Notes under the pieces: generated by a model
The model's database searches: none
Told to the model about the DNA's origin: nothing
Seen by the model: only the letters and a program-made list of their open reading frames with translations
In this document: piece after piece, positions 32,647 through 42,454 of the stretch
How the letters are laid out: each line of letters begins with the position of its first letter
Position numbering within the stretch: position 1 is the stretch's first letter
Position numbers and translations under genes: made by a program
Assembly: GCA_964016985.1 (NCBI GenBank)
Contig: OZ024834.1
Location: 80,987,211-81,051,210 of the forward strand
Origin: Anodontia alba
Taxonomy: Eukaryota > Mollusca > Bivalvia > Lucinida > Lucinidae
Length of the DNA stretch: 64,000 nucleotides
Direction: 5' to 3'

Positions 32647-33828
32647 TAGTGGTGTACCGATGATCAGGTGGTATCGATTAGCGGCGTGCTGGAAGCTCCC
32701 GATTCCGATAATCGATTGAACTTTCTCACAATCGATCATCGGCAAACTGATTGACGCTGCATGTTTTCAATTAACCACTTGGGGTAAAACAAACAGTTAC
32801 GTACTGATGTACTCAGAGACTATACTTGAGTATTCACGGAAGTGTTTTCACAGTGTATGAGGACATCTGTCACTGATTACACAACTCATTGACCATAAAA
32901 ATTTGTGACAATAAGCCGCCGCTTTTGATTTACAAAACTACGCAGTAGAAGGCGGGACAGAGCACGTTTCTTTTATAAGCTAGTGTGTAGTTATGACGTG
33001 TCATTCAGATTCACCAAGCATGCCGATTGGTTCACGGTTGATTTGATGTAACGGAATCATTCTGTACAACAGATGGGTGGAAATAATGTGTAAACTGTTA
33101 AAGTCAAATGTCTTGATAGTTCATGTTCCCTAAAATTAAGCTGCCTCGTTCTATGACTCGCACAAATGTCCGTTTTGATGTATTTTTTGCCGCTGAAAAT
33201 TTCTGAATGGAACAAATTCTTCAAAGTTTGTTATTAATTAAAAGTGTCATAGCACTAGTAAAACAGCTTCAGCCCTTCAGACTAGTGTATCTGTTTTTTG
33301 TTGTTGTTTTCTTTTTCACCCAGTTTTTCATTTAAAATCAATAAAGCAACGCTGAAATTTACCGATTGCACACTAGTACCCGACACTGGACTAGTAGTCA
33401 GACATTTTCATTTTAATTCTTCCTGAACCATACAGGTGGGTTGAAACTTATACAATGTCTTAAACAGCATTTTAAAGCATCATAGATATGTATTCTCTCT
33501 ATGTTAAGTTTTTTTTATTATTATTATTTGAATCTGCAAAAAAAAACCAAAAAAAAACCAGTTTAAATTATTAATAACATGCTTAACATAGGCCACCAAA
33601 TCGCTGAAAAATAGTACTAACAAACGCTTTGTAAATATAGAGTTCAGTTGTTGTGCAGTACAGTTGAATGAACTTGTAAACACATGACCATGAACAAGGA
33701 TTAACAGTGAAACATGCACGCCAAAGCGAATTATTCAGGAACCGATTATAATCGGAAAATCGCATCGGCAGCAGCAACCGATGCCAACCGATGATCGATT
33801 ATGATTTCCAACCGATGTCCCACCACTA
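32647..33828. mobile_element. Non-autonomous hAT element, 8-bp TSD
   Basis: 1182 bp. Exact 8-bp duplication gcggacgg at 32639-32646 and 33829-33836. Ends tagtggtgtaccgatgatca and, inverted, tagtggtgggacatcggttg, followed by subterminal clusters of ATCGAT/ATCGG motifs at both ends (gtatcgattagcg; ccgatgatcgatta). The 8-bp duplication and tAGTGGTG ends fit hAT. No transposase frame remains. Confidence 0.92.
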
Positions 33829-33836
33829 GCGGACGG

Positions 33837-34060
33837 ACATATTGATGAACGGAGGTGTTCATAATATCCCCATTGCTTTTCTTAAAAAGCGTGGGGAGAA
33901 AAAAAGAAAGCTAAGGTTCCTGTCCTCCACTAAACCTACTTAACCCATTAAACATTTTTATCAAATATCAAAAAATTTGTCGTCTGCAAAACTAGTCCAG
34001 AGTGGTAAAGGTATCCAACTACTTAGAGAATAAATAAACAAAATCAATACATGTATAAAC
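33837..34060. repeat. Right part of dispersed repeat, then T2 scrap
   Basis: acatattgatgaacggaggt, aatatccccattgcttttct complete the repeat split by hAT. 33955-34010 (tttgtcgtctgcaaaactag) is T2-like. Confidence 0.5.
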
Positions 34061-34062
34061 TT

Positions 34063-34262
34063 TTAACTCATTGTAGTCTGGAGATTCCTAAAAGGGTAAT
34101 TGGCAAGCAGAGCAGACCCAGATCAGGGTCTCAACTGTTTGCAAATAGATTAGCAATTTTTTCTATAGGAATATCTAAATCTCAGAGCCCTACATACCTA
34201 AAATTGAAACTGGACTCTTCCAATATATAGTGTGGGAGAGTTCATTCAGTCTACAATGGGTA
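34063..34262. mobile_element. T4 MITE
   Basis: ctcattgtagtctggagatt, a short core-alpha hairpin (cagacccagatcagggtctc), ggaatatctaaatctcagag, ggactcttccaatatatagt, ending attcagtctacaatgggta. The right TTAA is mutated to gtaa. Confidence 0.75.
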
Positions 34263-34459
34263 AATGCAGCTCCAAATAAGAACACAAAAATGCTGGAGAG
34301 AACTAAAGATTGGCCCATCAAGTCATTATGATCACCCCTTACAACCTACCAGTACATCATAATGATGATGGATCATACATACATTCACAAGTAACTATTT
34401 TTTTTTTTTTTTAAATCTTGCTGAACTAACTAGGGTTTTGTAAAAATTCAGGGCCCAGT

Positions 34460-35858
34460 CAGGGTTCGCACTAGGATTTTTTTTTCTTTCGCCACCATTT
34501 TTGCCAATTTGATTTTTTTTGTGCCATTTTCTTTGACTTTGAGCCAGATTTTGAGCCAAATTTTGGCCATTTTTCGCCAAAGAATTACCTTGTCAGAAAA
34601 AGGGTGTTCATTTATTGATTCATATAATTGCAGCAGTAGATTCATGAATCAGTATAGTGTGAAATGTCTGATCACACTAATTTTTAAAATTTCTGTTGTA
34701 ATTAATTAATTACAATGTCATGAATTAATAATAAGTCTTGGTTTTGCATATCGAATGTTGAAGACACAAAAATAGAACACTACATGGAAACGAAAGTTCT
34801 GAAAAGTTCTGTATAAGCCAGCAAATATAATGTTATTAATGTATTATACTGTAAGAGAATAACATAACATAGTATTCATTTGTAGCCTGATAAATACGGG
34901 GTAAGTTTCTCACACTGTAGGCTTTACTGTTTTAAGGGAGCTAACTGCAACTGACTTAAAAGGGAGTTTACGAGTCAAAGCAAAATGGAATGGGGAACAG
35001 CATTTTTTATTGAGTCGCGCCAATAAAAAAGAGGGGGCATGCTTATACAATAGGCCGTTAACCAGTACACTGAACACCCTTCCGCAAGAAACTCGTAACT
35101 GCCAATCTTGAAACAGTGGAAGGAGCGAATGACCGTAGCAAATACTTGTGTTTCATGATAAATCGCTACAATCTGTGGGGATCGAAATTCCCGATCCAGA
35201 CCATCGGAGACTAATGTGTCCGCTTCCGAGGCATAATTCGTGTTCTTTTTTTTTTTTTTTTTTTTTTCGGGACGACGTTCGTTGATCTCCTAATAAAAGG
35301 CTCATCAAAAGGTTCCGAAACATGCTTAATTAAAGTCGGCACTGTCGAAGTGTACTTACCGCTTTAATTAGCATAATCCGAACCGATTAATGACAATAAT
35401 TATTTCTCGTGTAATCAATTTGTTTTCCATATTTGTGTTTGACATACTGTTCCACGTGGTTACACTCTGGGTAAATTTCCGTGACGTAGGCGGTGCGACT
35501 CTGACATTAATTCCTGATTGGTAGTTTCGGCAGAGCGTCATGAATACTGAGGACGAAAGGCGTGGAAAGTGGGCGGTGCTACTGTCAAACTGCGCATCAC
35601 GGCACGTGACCTTCTATCGCTTTCATCACATTCAGGTTAATTTTACCATTTTCTGACCGATAATTGAGTTGTTAACTGGCGATTTATTCAATCAAGGAAG
35701 GTGCGATAGACACGTGCGACAATTATACGGCTCAGCAGCGGGTAATTCAGGCGATATATTTTTTTTCGCCACTTGTTTTCGCCAATTTATGATTTTTGGT
35801 GCCAAATTTTATTTTTCTGCGCAAATGGCGACAATGGCGATCGGTAACGCGAACCCTG
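34460..35858. mobile_element. 1.4-kb element, hAT-like ends, 5-bp TSD
   Basis: Starts cagggttcgcactaggattt, ends gtaacgcgaaccctg. ccagt is duplicated at 34455-34459 and 35859-35863. Subterminal blocks (tttcgccaccatttttgcca; tcgccacttgttttcgccaa) are direct copies of one another. The interior has a poly-T run (about 35251-35272) and a GC-richer part at 35440-35640. 34990-35235 holds an old SINE-t body (ggccgttaaccagtacactg). No transposase. The joined target, gggcccagttgttcaaag, exists uninterrupted at 38132-38155 on the minus strand. Confidence 0.85.
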
Positions 35859-35926
35859 CCAGTTGTTCAAAGCTAACGACATCATTAGTTAACGATTCGT
35901 TAAAATTTACATTGAGTGATACGCAA

Positions 35927-36012
35927 AAATGCTGAAATTTTTTGCTGAAAAAATGTGAGTAGCTTTTGCAGTGCAAAAGCTACTCACACTTTTTCAGCAA
36001 AAAATATCAGAA
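35927..36012. repeat. Palindrome about 86 bp
   Basis: ctgaaattttttgctgaaaa, aatgtgagtagcttttgca mirrored by tgcaaaagctactcacactt, tttcagcaaaaaatatcag. Near-perfect. Confidence 0.85.
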
Positions 36013-36317
36013 TATTGTATATTGAATCCACTACAAGAATTCCGCGGAAGGCGTCATCGCACCTGCTGGCGCAAAAGTCACAGGAGCCACAATCAGAATG
36101 TGGTTATTAAATAAGTTTATTTCATTCTTAGCAGTGCTTAGTTGGAAAACTGGGTTGAAAACAATGTAGACAAAGTGCCTAGTGGGGCACATATATTCCA
36201 GGCCAGTCCCATTCCCTCTAATGGCTATATCTTCAGCACTGACTTTTCGTATCATACAGCCCAATGATAATGGAACGTTCACGTAAAATGTGTAAAAGTC
36301 ACTTGAGCATGAAATAT

Positions 36318-37340
36318 AGGTCAAGGTCACGGGTCAAGGTACCTGCTAATTCAGTACATCAAGGAGAAGCACAATGCAAGGTATGGTGGTTGTAGGCCTT
36401 ATAGTTGAGGAGTTATCAAACATCAACGGAAAATGTGTCAAATATAGGTCAAGGTCACTGGGTCAAGGTACCTGCCAAGCCAGTGCAATGAGGTGAAGCA
36501 CTATGCAAGGTTTAGTGGTTGTAGGTCTTATATTTGAGGAGATACCTAACATCAACATAAAATGTGTCAAAGTCACTGGAGTGCACAATATAGGTCAAGG
36601 TCACCAGGTCAAGGTACCTGTCGAGTCAGTACATCGAGAAGAAGTGCTATATAAGGTTTGGTGGTTGAAGGCCTTACAGTTGAGGACATATGGAAGGGTG
36701 ACGTAAAAGGTGTAAAAGTCAATGGAGCGTGAAATATAGGTCAAGGTCACCCAGTCAAGGTACCTGCAGAGTCCGTACATTGAGGAGAAGCACTATGCAA
36801 GGTTTGATGGTTGTAGGCCTTATAGTTGAGGAGATATTGAACGTTGACGTAAAATGTATAAAAGGCACAGGAGCGCAAAATATAGGTCAAGGTCACCGGG
36901 TCAAGATACCTGCCAAGTCAGTACATATAGGAGAAGCACTATGCAAGGTTTGGTGACTTGAGGTCTTACACTTGAGGAGATCTGGAACGTTGACGTAAAT
37001 TATGTCAAAGTCACTTCAGCCAAAATATAGGTTAAGGTCACCAGGTCAAGGTATCTGCTAAGTCAGTACATTGAGGAGAAGCACTTTGCAAGGTTTGATG
37101 GTTGTAGGCCTTATAGTTGAGGAGACATTGAACGTCGACGAAAAAATATGTCAAAGTCACTGGAGCGCAAAATATAGGTCAAGGTCACCGGGTCAAGGTA
37201 CCTGCCAAGTCTGTACATCTAGGAGAAGCACTATGCAAGGTTTGGTAGTTGTACACCTTATAGTTGAGAAGATCTGGAACGTCAACGTAAATTGTGTCAA
37301 AGTCAATGGAGCGCAAAATATAGGTCAAGGTCACTGGGTC
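36318..37340 (+). repeat. 146-bp tandem repeat, 8 units
   Basis: aggtcaaggtca starts at 36318, 36446, 36592, 36738, 36884, 37029 (ggttaagg variant), 37176 and 37322. Spacing is 145-147 bp except the first (128). Each unit continues gtcaaggtacctgccaagtc, gaggagaagcactatgcaag, gtttggtggttgtaggcctt, gttgaggagat, gtgtcaaagtcactggagcg. Every unit but one contains TCAAGGTCA. Confidence 0.95.
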
Positions 37341-37353
37341 AACATATCTGCCA

Positions 37354-38045
37354 AGTCAGGAGGTCAGGGAGATGTGTCATGCAAGGTATGATGGTTGTTG
37401 TAGAATTGTAGTTGATTAGAATACTAACTTTGACGTAAATGTCGAACTTCGACATAACAGAACTGTTAAGAGACAGACGGATGGACGGACGGACAGACGA
37501 ATGGAAAAGCGGGCACCTATGTCGCAAAGTCAGGAGGTCAGGGAGATATTTCATACAAGGTTTGATGGTTGTTTAGTCTTGTAATTGATTAGAATACTAA
37601 CTTTGACATAAATGTCGAACTTCGACATAACAGAACTGTTAAGAGATGGACAGACGGACAGACGAACAGACAGACGAATGGAAAAGTGGGCACCTATGTC
37701 GCAAAGTCGGAAGGTCAGGGAGATGTTTCATGCAAGGTTTGATGGTTGTTTAGTCTTGTAGTATATTAAAATACTAACTCTGACATAAATGTCGAACTTC
37801 GACATAAATGTTGACAGACAGACGGACGAACAGACAGACATACGGAAAAGCGGAAGCCTATGTTGCAAAGTCAGGAGGTCAGGGAGATATTTCATGCAAG
37901 GTTTGATGGTTGTTTAGTCTTGTAGTTGATTAGAATACTAACTTTGACATAACTGTCGAACGTCGACATAAATGTTGACAGACGGACGGACGGACTGACG
38001 GACCGACAGACGGACGGACGGACGGACGGACGGACGGACAGAAAA
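37354..38045 (+). repeat. Tandem repeat of about 170 bp, 4 units, with GACGGACG tail
   Basis: aagtcaggaggtcagggaga-type starts at 37354, 37527, 37703 and 37867. Units share catgcaaggtttgatggttg, ttgattagaatactaacttt, gtcgaacttcgacataa, then (gacg/gaca)n. The last unit ends in a long (gacg)n run at 37980-38040. Confidence 0.92.
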
Positions 38046-38091
38046 TCGGACGCCTATATCACACCCTGCTACAAGCAGGTGCGATAAAAAT

Positions 38092-38160
38092 AGTTAAAGA
38101 AATGACCCTTAACAAGCTTGTTAAGCTAACGATGCTTTGAACAACTGGGCCCAGAATATT
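38092..38160 (-). repeat. Uninterrupted target sequence of the 34460 element
   Basis: On the minus strand ctgggcccagttgttcaaag, then catcgttagcttaac, corresponds to the two flanks of the 34460-35858 element joined with one ccagt. It is part of an older dispersed repeat. Confidence 0.75.
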
Positions 38161-38375
38161 TACTTAGTGCACCAAAATCACTGTCATATGGACAGTTTTT
38201 CAAAAAATCAGGCTTCTGAAAAGCAATTGGTAGTCAAACACTTCAATGGAGACAAACTGTATGAATCCTGTTTTCTGGGAAAAAAAAGAAAATGTCATCA
38301 ATTCGTTATCTGCTGAATTTGCCCAGCGAGTGGTAAAGATTAAAGCACTCAGTGGCTATTTGCTGCAGTCTGCAC
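38161..38375. mobile_element. T2 MITE, diverged
   Basis: cttcaatggagacaaactgt, gaatcctgttttctgggaaa, caattcgttatctgctgaat, tgcccagcgagtggtaaaga. Only the right arm is well kept. Confidence 0.55.
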
Positions 38376-38388
38376 TCTTCGTGATTTT

Positions 38389-38699
38389 TTTTAGCCGGCC
38401 TCTGTGGCTCAGTTGGATGCACGTCTGACTGGAGACCAGGAAGTCGCGGGTTCAACCCCCGCTAAGGTTGGCAACATTCTTTCATGGAGATTGAGCATGA
38501 AATATTTTCTACTGTCATTCTCTCCCTTCCGCTGATTCAAGAAGGGCAGTTGTCAGTTTCTGGCGAAAGAATGTGCACAATACTGGTTAACCACTTAGAG
38601 GACTAAGCCTGCCCAGTAAATGTGTGGTTAGGTAAAGTGACTGCGCTCGACATGATCCCATTGGGTTGACAGGGTCGTAAAACCTCAACACAAAACAAA
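38389..38699 (+). mobile_element. Full-length SINE-t, sense, 13-bp TSD
   Basis: 311 bp. tcttcgtgatttt is duplicated at 38376-38388 and 38700-38712. Head ggcctctgtggctcagttgg with A-box-like TGGCTCAGTTGG, B-box-like GGGTTCAACCC at about 38447; body ccgctgattcaagaagggca and ggttaaccacttagaggact; tail acctcaacacaaaacaaa. It sits in intron 2 of the host gene, about 140 bp downstream of exon 2, in the opposite orientation. Confidence 0.93.
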
Positions 38700-38840
38700 T
38701 CTTCGTGATTTTGTCATAAATCCAAACAAATGATACAGTCACAGTTATGCGCATATCACCATGCTGATGACATAGGTTTTTGCCCTCGATGACACGCATC
38801 AACAAATAAAATTCAATAGGATGAGAGAAAAAGAACGTAC

Positions 38841-39004
38841 CAAGTTTGTGTCTTCTGCTTCTTCATCTGTTTCTTCTTCATCAGACGACACAGAACTTTT
38901 CGGCCAGAACACTGGCCTAATATATCTGTCATAGATCCGGTACAGAACATAGGTACCGATGCCAAAACTGATCCCAAGAATGCATAAAATTCCTGCAGCT
39001 TTCA
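38841..39004 (-). CDS. Exon 2: transmembrane helix and acidic linker
   Basis: 164 bp. The acceptor is a T-rich tract ending tatgtttcag, the donor ACTTG|GTACGT. With two bases completing a split codon it encodes 54 residues: KAAGILCILGISFGIGTYVL (a hydrophobic span), YRIYDRYIRP (basic, likely cytosolic stop-transfer side), then VFWPKSSVSSDEEETDEEAE and DTNL. It leaves in phase 0, which is what exon 3 needs. Read without the acceptor, the frame continues upstream to ATG at 39017 (MYVSVKAAG...), so a transcript starting here could give a protein with an N-terminal membrane anchor and make exon 1 unnecessary. The family is not recognised. By topology (short N-terminus, one helix, long acidic tail) it resembles tail-in-cytosol organelle or ER membrane adaptors; that is inference only. 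Confidence 0.8.
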
Positions 39005-39071
39005 CTGAAACATACATAAAATAAGAAAATACTGTAATTACATTTGTAACTCGTCACATATCAAAGTCAGT

Positions 39072-39285
39072 ACTTAATGCTTAGCACTTTGGGTAAAATT
39101 TTCAGCAGCCACATTTTGAATTATTTTTTCTTATTTACCAAGGAAACAGGTTTTGACATTTCATGCAAATTGTCTCTAATGGAGACAATTTGCATGAAAA
39201 GTCAAATACTGTTTTCTGGAAAAAATTAGAAAATCATCAATTTGTCATCTGCTGAATTAGCCAAGAGGGTGGTAAAGGTTAAAAA
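39072..39285. mobile_element. T2 MITE near exon 2
   Basis: cttaatgcttagcactttgg, tcagcagccacattttgaat, the core-beta hairpin (gcaaattgtctctaatggag), tctgctgaattagccaagag, ggtaaaggtt. It lies about 70 bp upstream of the exon 2 acceptor in gene orientation. Confidence 0.75.
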
Positions 39286-39394
39286 AAAGATGTTAATGAA
39301 CTTTTCAGAGAGATTTATTGACCTTTGTTATCTACTTGATGAATAAGTCTCATCAGGTCAATAAAAAAGTGAAACAATAATACCTCACCATTAT

Positions 39395-39700
39395 CATGTC
39401 ATGGGGAGATAACTCCGTCAAAAATTGACGAATGTACCCAATAGCAATCCCAAAGTAGATCTTCACAATATCAATGCACATATCAAGTCGGGTGAAAATC
39501 TGTTTAGATTTACTCAAATTATTGTCCGAAAACAAAAAATATGTATATGTCATGGGCAGAAAACTCTGTCAAAAATTGCCAGAATTCATCCACCAGCAAT
39601 CCCAAACCAGACCTCCATAACAGCAATGCACATACCAAGTTTGGTGAAAATCCATTTATATTCACTCAAGTTATCATCCGGAAAAGAAAATACGCACAGA
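39395..39700. repeat. Two tandem units of about 152 bp
   Basis: Units start atgtcatggggagataactc (39395) and atgtcatgggcagaaaactc (39547). Both hold gcaatcccaaa, caatgcacata, ggtgaaaatc and a final tccg-aaaa motif. Diverged, so old. The cacagacagatataggacag tail resembles the (gacg)n repeats. Confidence 0.75.
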
Positions 39701-39834
39701 CAGATATAGGACAGACAGAAAAATGCACGGAGGACCAACGCAAAACCACAATGGTGGCGGGGCATAAAAAGGACTATGACATAAACTGTATACAATATTT
39801 ACCCTTAGCGTTCAGATAGACAGGCCTGATATAT

Positions 39835-40160
39835 TTTTTGTAGTTTTACAGCGCAATCAACCCTGTTAAGGACACATCCAGCTGGTCAGTTAACCCTTGT
39901 CAGGCTGAATAAATTAAGATGCCACGCCCAATTCTAATTTCCAGCCAATCAGATAACTGGTTTTTGATAGAAATACACATATTTAATCACAAACAGTGCA
40001 GATCCAGATCAGTTGGCTTCTGATCTGGATCTACACTGTTTGCTAAAACAGGGCATGTCGTGTTTAGCAAGAGAAGGGTTAACCTACTCACACTTTACCT
40101 GGGCAGGCCTAGTCCTCTAAGCAATTAACCAGTACTTGTGCACATATTTTTGGGTGCACA
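39835..40160 (-). mobile_element. Old SINE-t relative interrupted by T1
   Basis: gtagttttacagcgcaatca, gttaaggacacatccagctg; after the T1 insertion cctactcacactttacctgg, gcaggcctagtcctctaagc, aattaaccagtacttgtgca. The head is lost. 40163-40215 is another SINE-t tail fragment (gtgttgaggttttacggccc). Confidence 0.75.
39894..40078. mobile_element. T1 MITE nested in SINE-t
   Basis: 185 bp, TTAA at 39890-39893 and 40079-40082. Ends cccttgtcaggctgaa and ttagcaagagaaggg. Excision gives ggtcagttaacctactcaca, in line with cagttgacctgcttacact at 18620. Its hairpin is shortened (cagttggcttctgatctgg). Confidence 0.93.
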
Positions 40161-40249
40161 TGTCAGTTTGTTTGTTTGTGTTGAGGTTTTACGGCCCAGT
40201 CAACCCAATGGGATCATGTCAGAAGGTAGGTTTTCTCACATTATGGTTC

Positions 40250-40650
40250 AAATCACAATAAGCAGAAACATAACTTCTGACATGTGTGCCCAACAATGAC
40301 TCAAATTAGCCTGCGCATCTGCACAGTTTGATCAGTCTTCCTTGTCCACATGAAGAAACTTTGCATCCTTTGCATCCGTGGTTATCCAAACTGTGACGAG
40401 TGAAGATTCTGAAGAGACTGCCTGAATGAGTAGGCTGATCTTAATCCTTGTCCTGCTGAACCCGGATATACCCTGCCTTTGCAAATAGTGTAGATCCAGA
40501 TCAGTTGGCTTCTGAAGAAGCCAACTGATCTGGATCTGCTCTGTTTGCCATCAAGTATGTGAATTTATATCAACAATCTGGATCAAGTAATCTGATTAGC
40601 TGAAAATTAGAAGAAGGCATGGCATCTTAATTCATTCAGCAGGACAAGGG
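40250..40650. mobile_element. R-family element, then T1 MITE
   Basis: 40255-40440 is an R-type piece (gcctgcgcatctgcacagtt, gaatgagtaggctgatc). T1 is 40445-40650: TTAA at 40441-40444, tccttgtcctgctgaacccg, hairpin ggcttctgaagaagcc, and a ttcagcaggacaaggg end followed by ttag. Confidence 0.75.
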
Positions 40651-40847
40651 TTAGTTTTCACTGGGCGCACATGTCCGAGGGTACATTATATGAGGTTATG
40701 CCTCAATTATGATATAATACATTTAAATACTGCTTCCATAATAGTGGTGAAAACTGAAAATTGTAAGAAAGCAACAAGATGTTCTGCTGAAGAGATATTT
40801 CAAATTTCAAGAATATAAGCTGTTAGAAAAATATTGAAAAGCCCTAA

Positions 40848-41249
40848 CCCATTTACGTCAAGTGGATTCTTCTACCACAACTTTTTGGACCTGTATATTT
40901 CCAATAGGAGGGTGTCTGATTAGTTTTTATCATTACTCTGTTTTATAGAAATTCATGTACAGTCAAACCTGTGTTAAGCAAGCACATAATGGGAGAGCCA
41001 AAAACTGGTTGCTTAAGACAGGTGCTTGCTTAATACAGGTAGATTACCACTTCTCTGCCTTTAATGGGATCTGAAATAGCAGCCTTTAAAGGCAGGTGAT
41101 TGCTTAATACAGGTGGCCTTTAGGACTGGTTTGATTGTATTTAATGCAAACAGTGTAGTCCCTGATCAGCTGCTGCTGAATGCAGCATCTGATCTGGGTC
41201 TGCACTGTTTTGCCAGTTACAATTTTTGGGGTCTCCAGACTAAAACTGG
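40848..41249. mobile_element. T5 MITE interrupted by X4
   Basis: Left ccatttacgtcaagtggatt after a mutated ctaa; right ggggtctccagactaaaact followed by TTAA (41250-41253). Core-alpha hairpin at 41147-41210 (gctgctgctgaatgcagc). Confidence 0.87.
40960..41137. mobile_element. X4 MITE nested in T5
   Basis: 178 bp, TA at 40958-40959 and 41138-41139. Ends cagtcaaacctgtgttaagc and, inverted, caatcaaaccagtcctaaag. Internal palindromic pieces (tgcttaagacaggtgcttgc). Excision restores attcatgtatttaatgcaaa, as in other T5 copies. Confidence 0.93.
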
Positions 41250-41564
41250 TTAAGTATATTGACAGACAGGCGTGTGGAAGAAGTACTGAGCCAGATGACA
41301 TGATGTAGGGTCTACACTATTTGTCACTCATCCAGCAGCTTTTAACACATCAACACTGTATTTCCCCTAAGTGGATAAACAATGACCTTGATGAGACACA
41401 CAGACCTTGTTCTACCTAGACATATAACAAGTAAAGTTACCTTTTGTTTGTTGTCCAAAATCCAAATAAACAAACAGAATCTTTTGAAAACGTTTTTCCT
41501 CAAACATGACATCCATACAGTCATGTGCAAGGAAGTTCACTCTTAAAGCACTGAATTTGAATAG

Positions 41565-41740
41565 CAGCAGAAACATTTTAAAGTAAGTTTCTCTTTATTT
41601 TTTCTTTTGAGAAAATAGGGCTTGACATTTCATGTGAATCTCACCCTTCACAGGAGACAATTCACATAAAATGTTCAGCCTTATTTACTCAAAAATCTCA
41701 GAAAAAAATCTGCTATTTTATGGAAAGCATTCTACCAGTT
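41565..41740. mobile_element. T3 MITE, worn
   Basis: gaaaatagggcttgacattt, catgtgaatctcacccttca, gagacaattcacataaaatg, ttatttactcaaaaatctca. It abuts the TTAA of the next T2. Confidence 0.6.
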
Positions 41741-41742
41741 AA

Positions 41743-41937
41743 CGCTTAGCACTCTGGGTAAAATTTTCAGCAGACGACATATTGAAATATTTTCTTATTT
41801 TTCCCAGAAAACAGGTTTTGACATTTCATGCAAAATGTCTCCCATGGAGACAATTTGCATTAAATGTCAAAGCCTATTTTCTGTGAAAAATAAGAAAAAT
41901 ATTTGTCTGCTGAATTTTTTACCCAGAGTACTAAGTG
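41743..41937. mobile_element. T2 MITE, complete
   Basis: 195 bp between TTAA at 41739-41742 and 41938-41941. Ends cgcttagcactctgggtaaa and, inverted, cacttagtactctgggtaaa. Core-beta hairpin around gtctcccatggagac. Confidence 0.9.
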
Positions 41938-42049
41938 TTAATATTGTACATTGATTACAGATAGCAGATAGATAGGTATATGCAATGTGCAACAGATGTT
42001 CAATGAACATATTCAGAAAAATTAAAGCTACAACCTTTTTTTTTATATT

Positions 42050-42300
42050 TTGGGTAGAGTCAACACTGATAAGGTCATGTTGAGCTGCTCAACTAACACT
42101 TTTCTCCTTGGCAGGCTTTAGTTCTGTAAGCGGTTAACCAGTGAGTACTTGCGCCCATTGTAATGTTTGCCAGTAACTGATAACTGCCCTTCTTGAATCA
42201 GCGGAAGCAGGGGAGGGGGGAGGGCAAGTTATGTGGCTGAGCTGGGATTCAAACTTGCAGCCCCAGTGTCTGCAGTCAGAAGCACTACCAATAATAATAA
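42050..42300 (-). mobile_element. Diverged SINE-t relative
   Basis: gagtcaacactgataaggtc, ctccttggcaggctttagtt, aagcggttaaccagtgagta, ttgaatcagcggaagcaggg, then a degraded head (gggattcaaacttgcagccc). Confidence 0.65.
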
Positions 42301-42454
42301 TAAAAGCTGACTGTCATCTGCTTCAATTTCGCAATAAAAAAAAGTCAAATTGTTATCTGTGAGACATCTCATCTGATAAATGGTAAGGAGTAAATGATAA
42401 ACAATGTAAGGGAAGCAACTCCCTGCAGAATGCCAAAACATGTCACAGAAAAAA

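Larger units (their letters stand above)
36050..38087. mobile_element. Composite element containing two tandem arrays
   Basis: gcgtcatcgcacctgctggc at the left and gcaggtgcgataaaa at the right share an inverted atcgcacctgc, so both tandem arrays may belong to one dispersed unit. The right end also has a hairpin, cctgctacaagcagg. No frame or target duplication found. I recall such arrays as common in bivalves, but the class is uncertain. Confidence 0.5.

Noticed and set aside
37980..38040. (GACG)n run as a functional satellite or telomere-like sequence
   Set aside because: It is the tail of the tandem unit that starts at 37867 and recurs in shorter form in earlier units.
38389..38480. Possible tRNA gene
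   Set aside because: The A- and B-box-like sequence is the head of a SINE with body, tail and target duplication, and recurs at several sites; no complete cloverleaf was evident.
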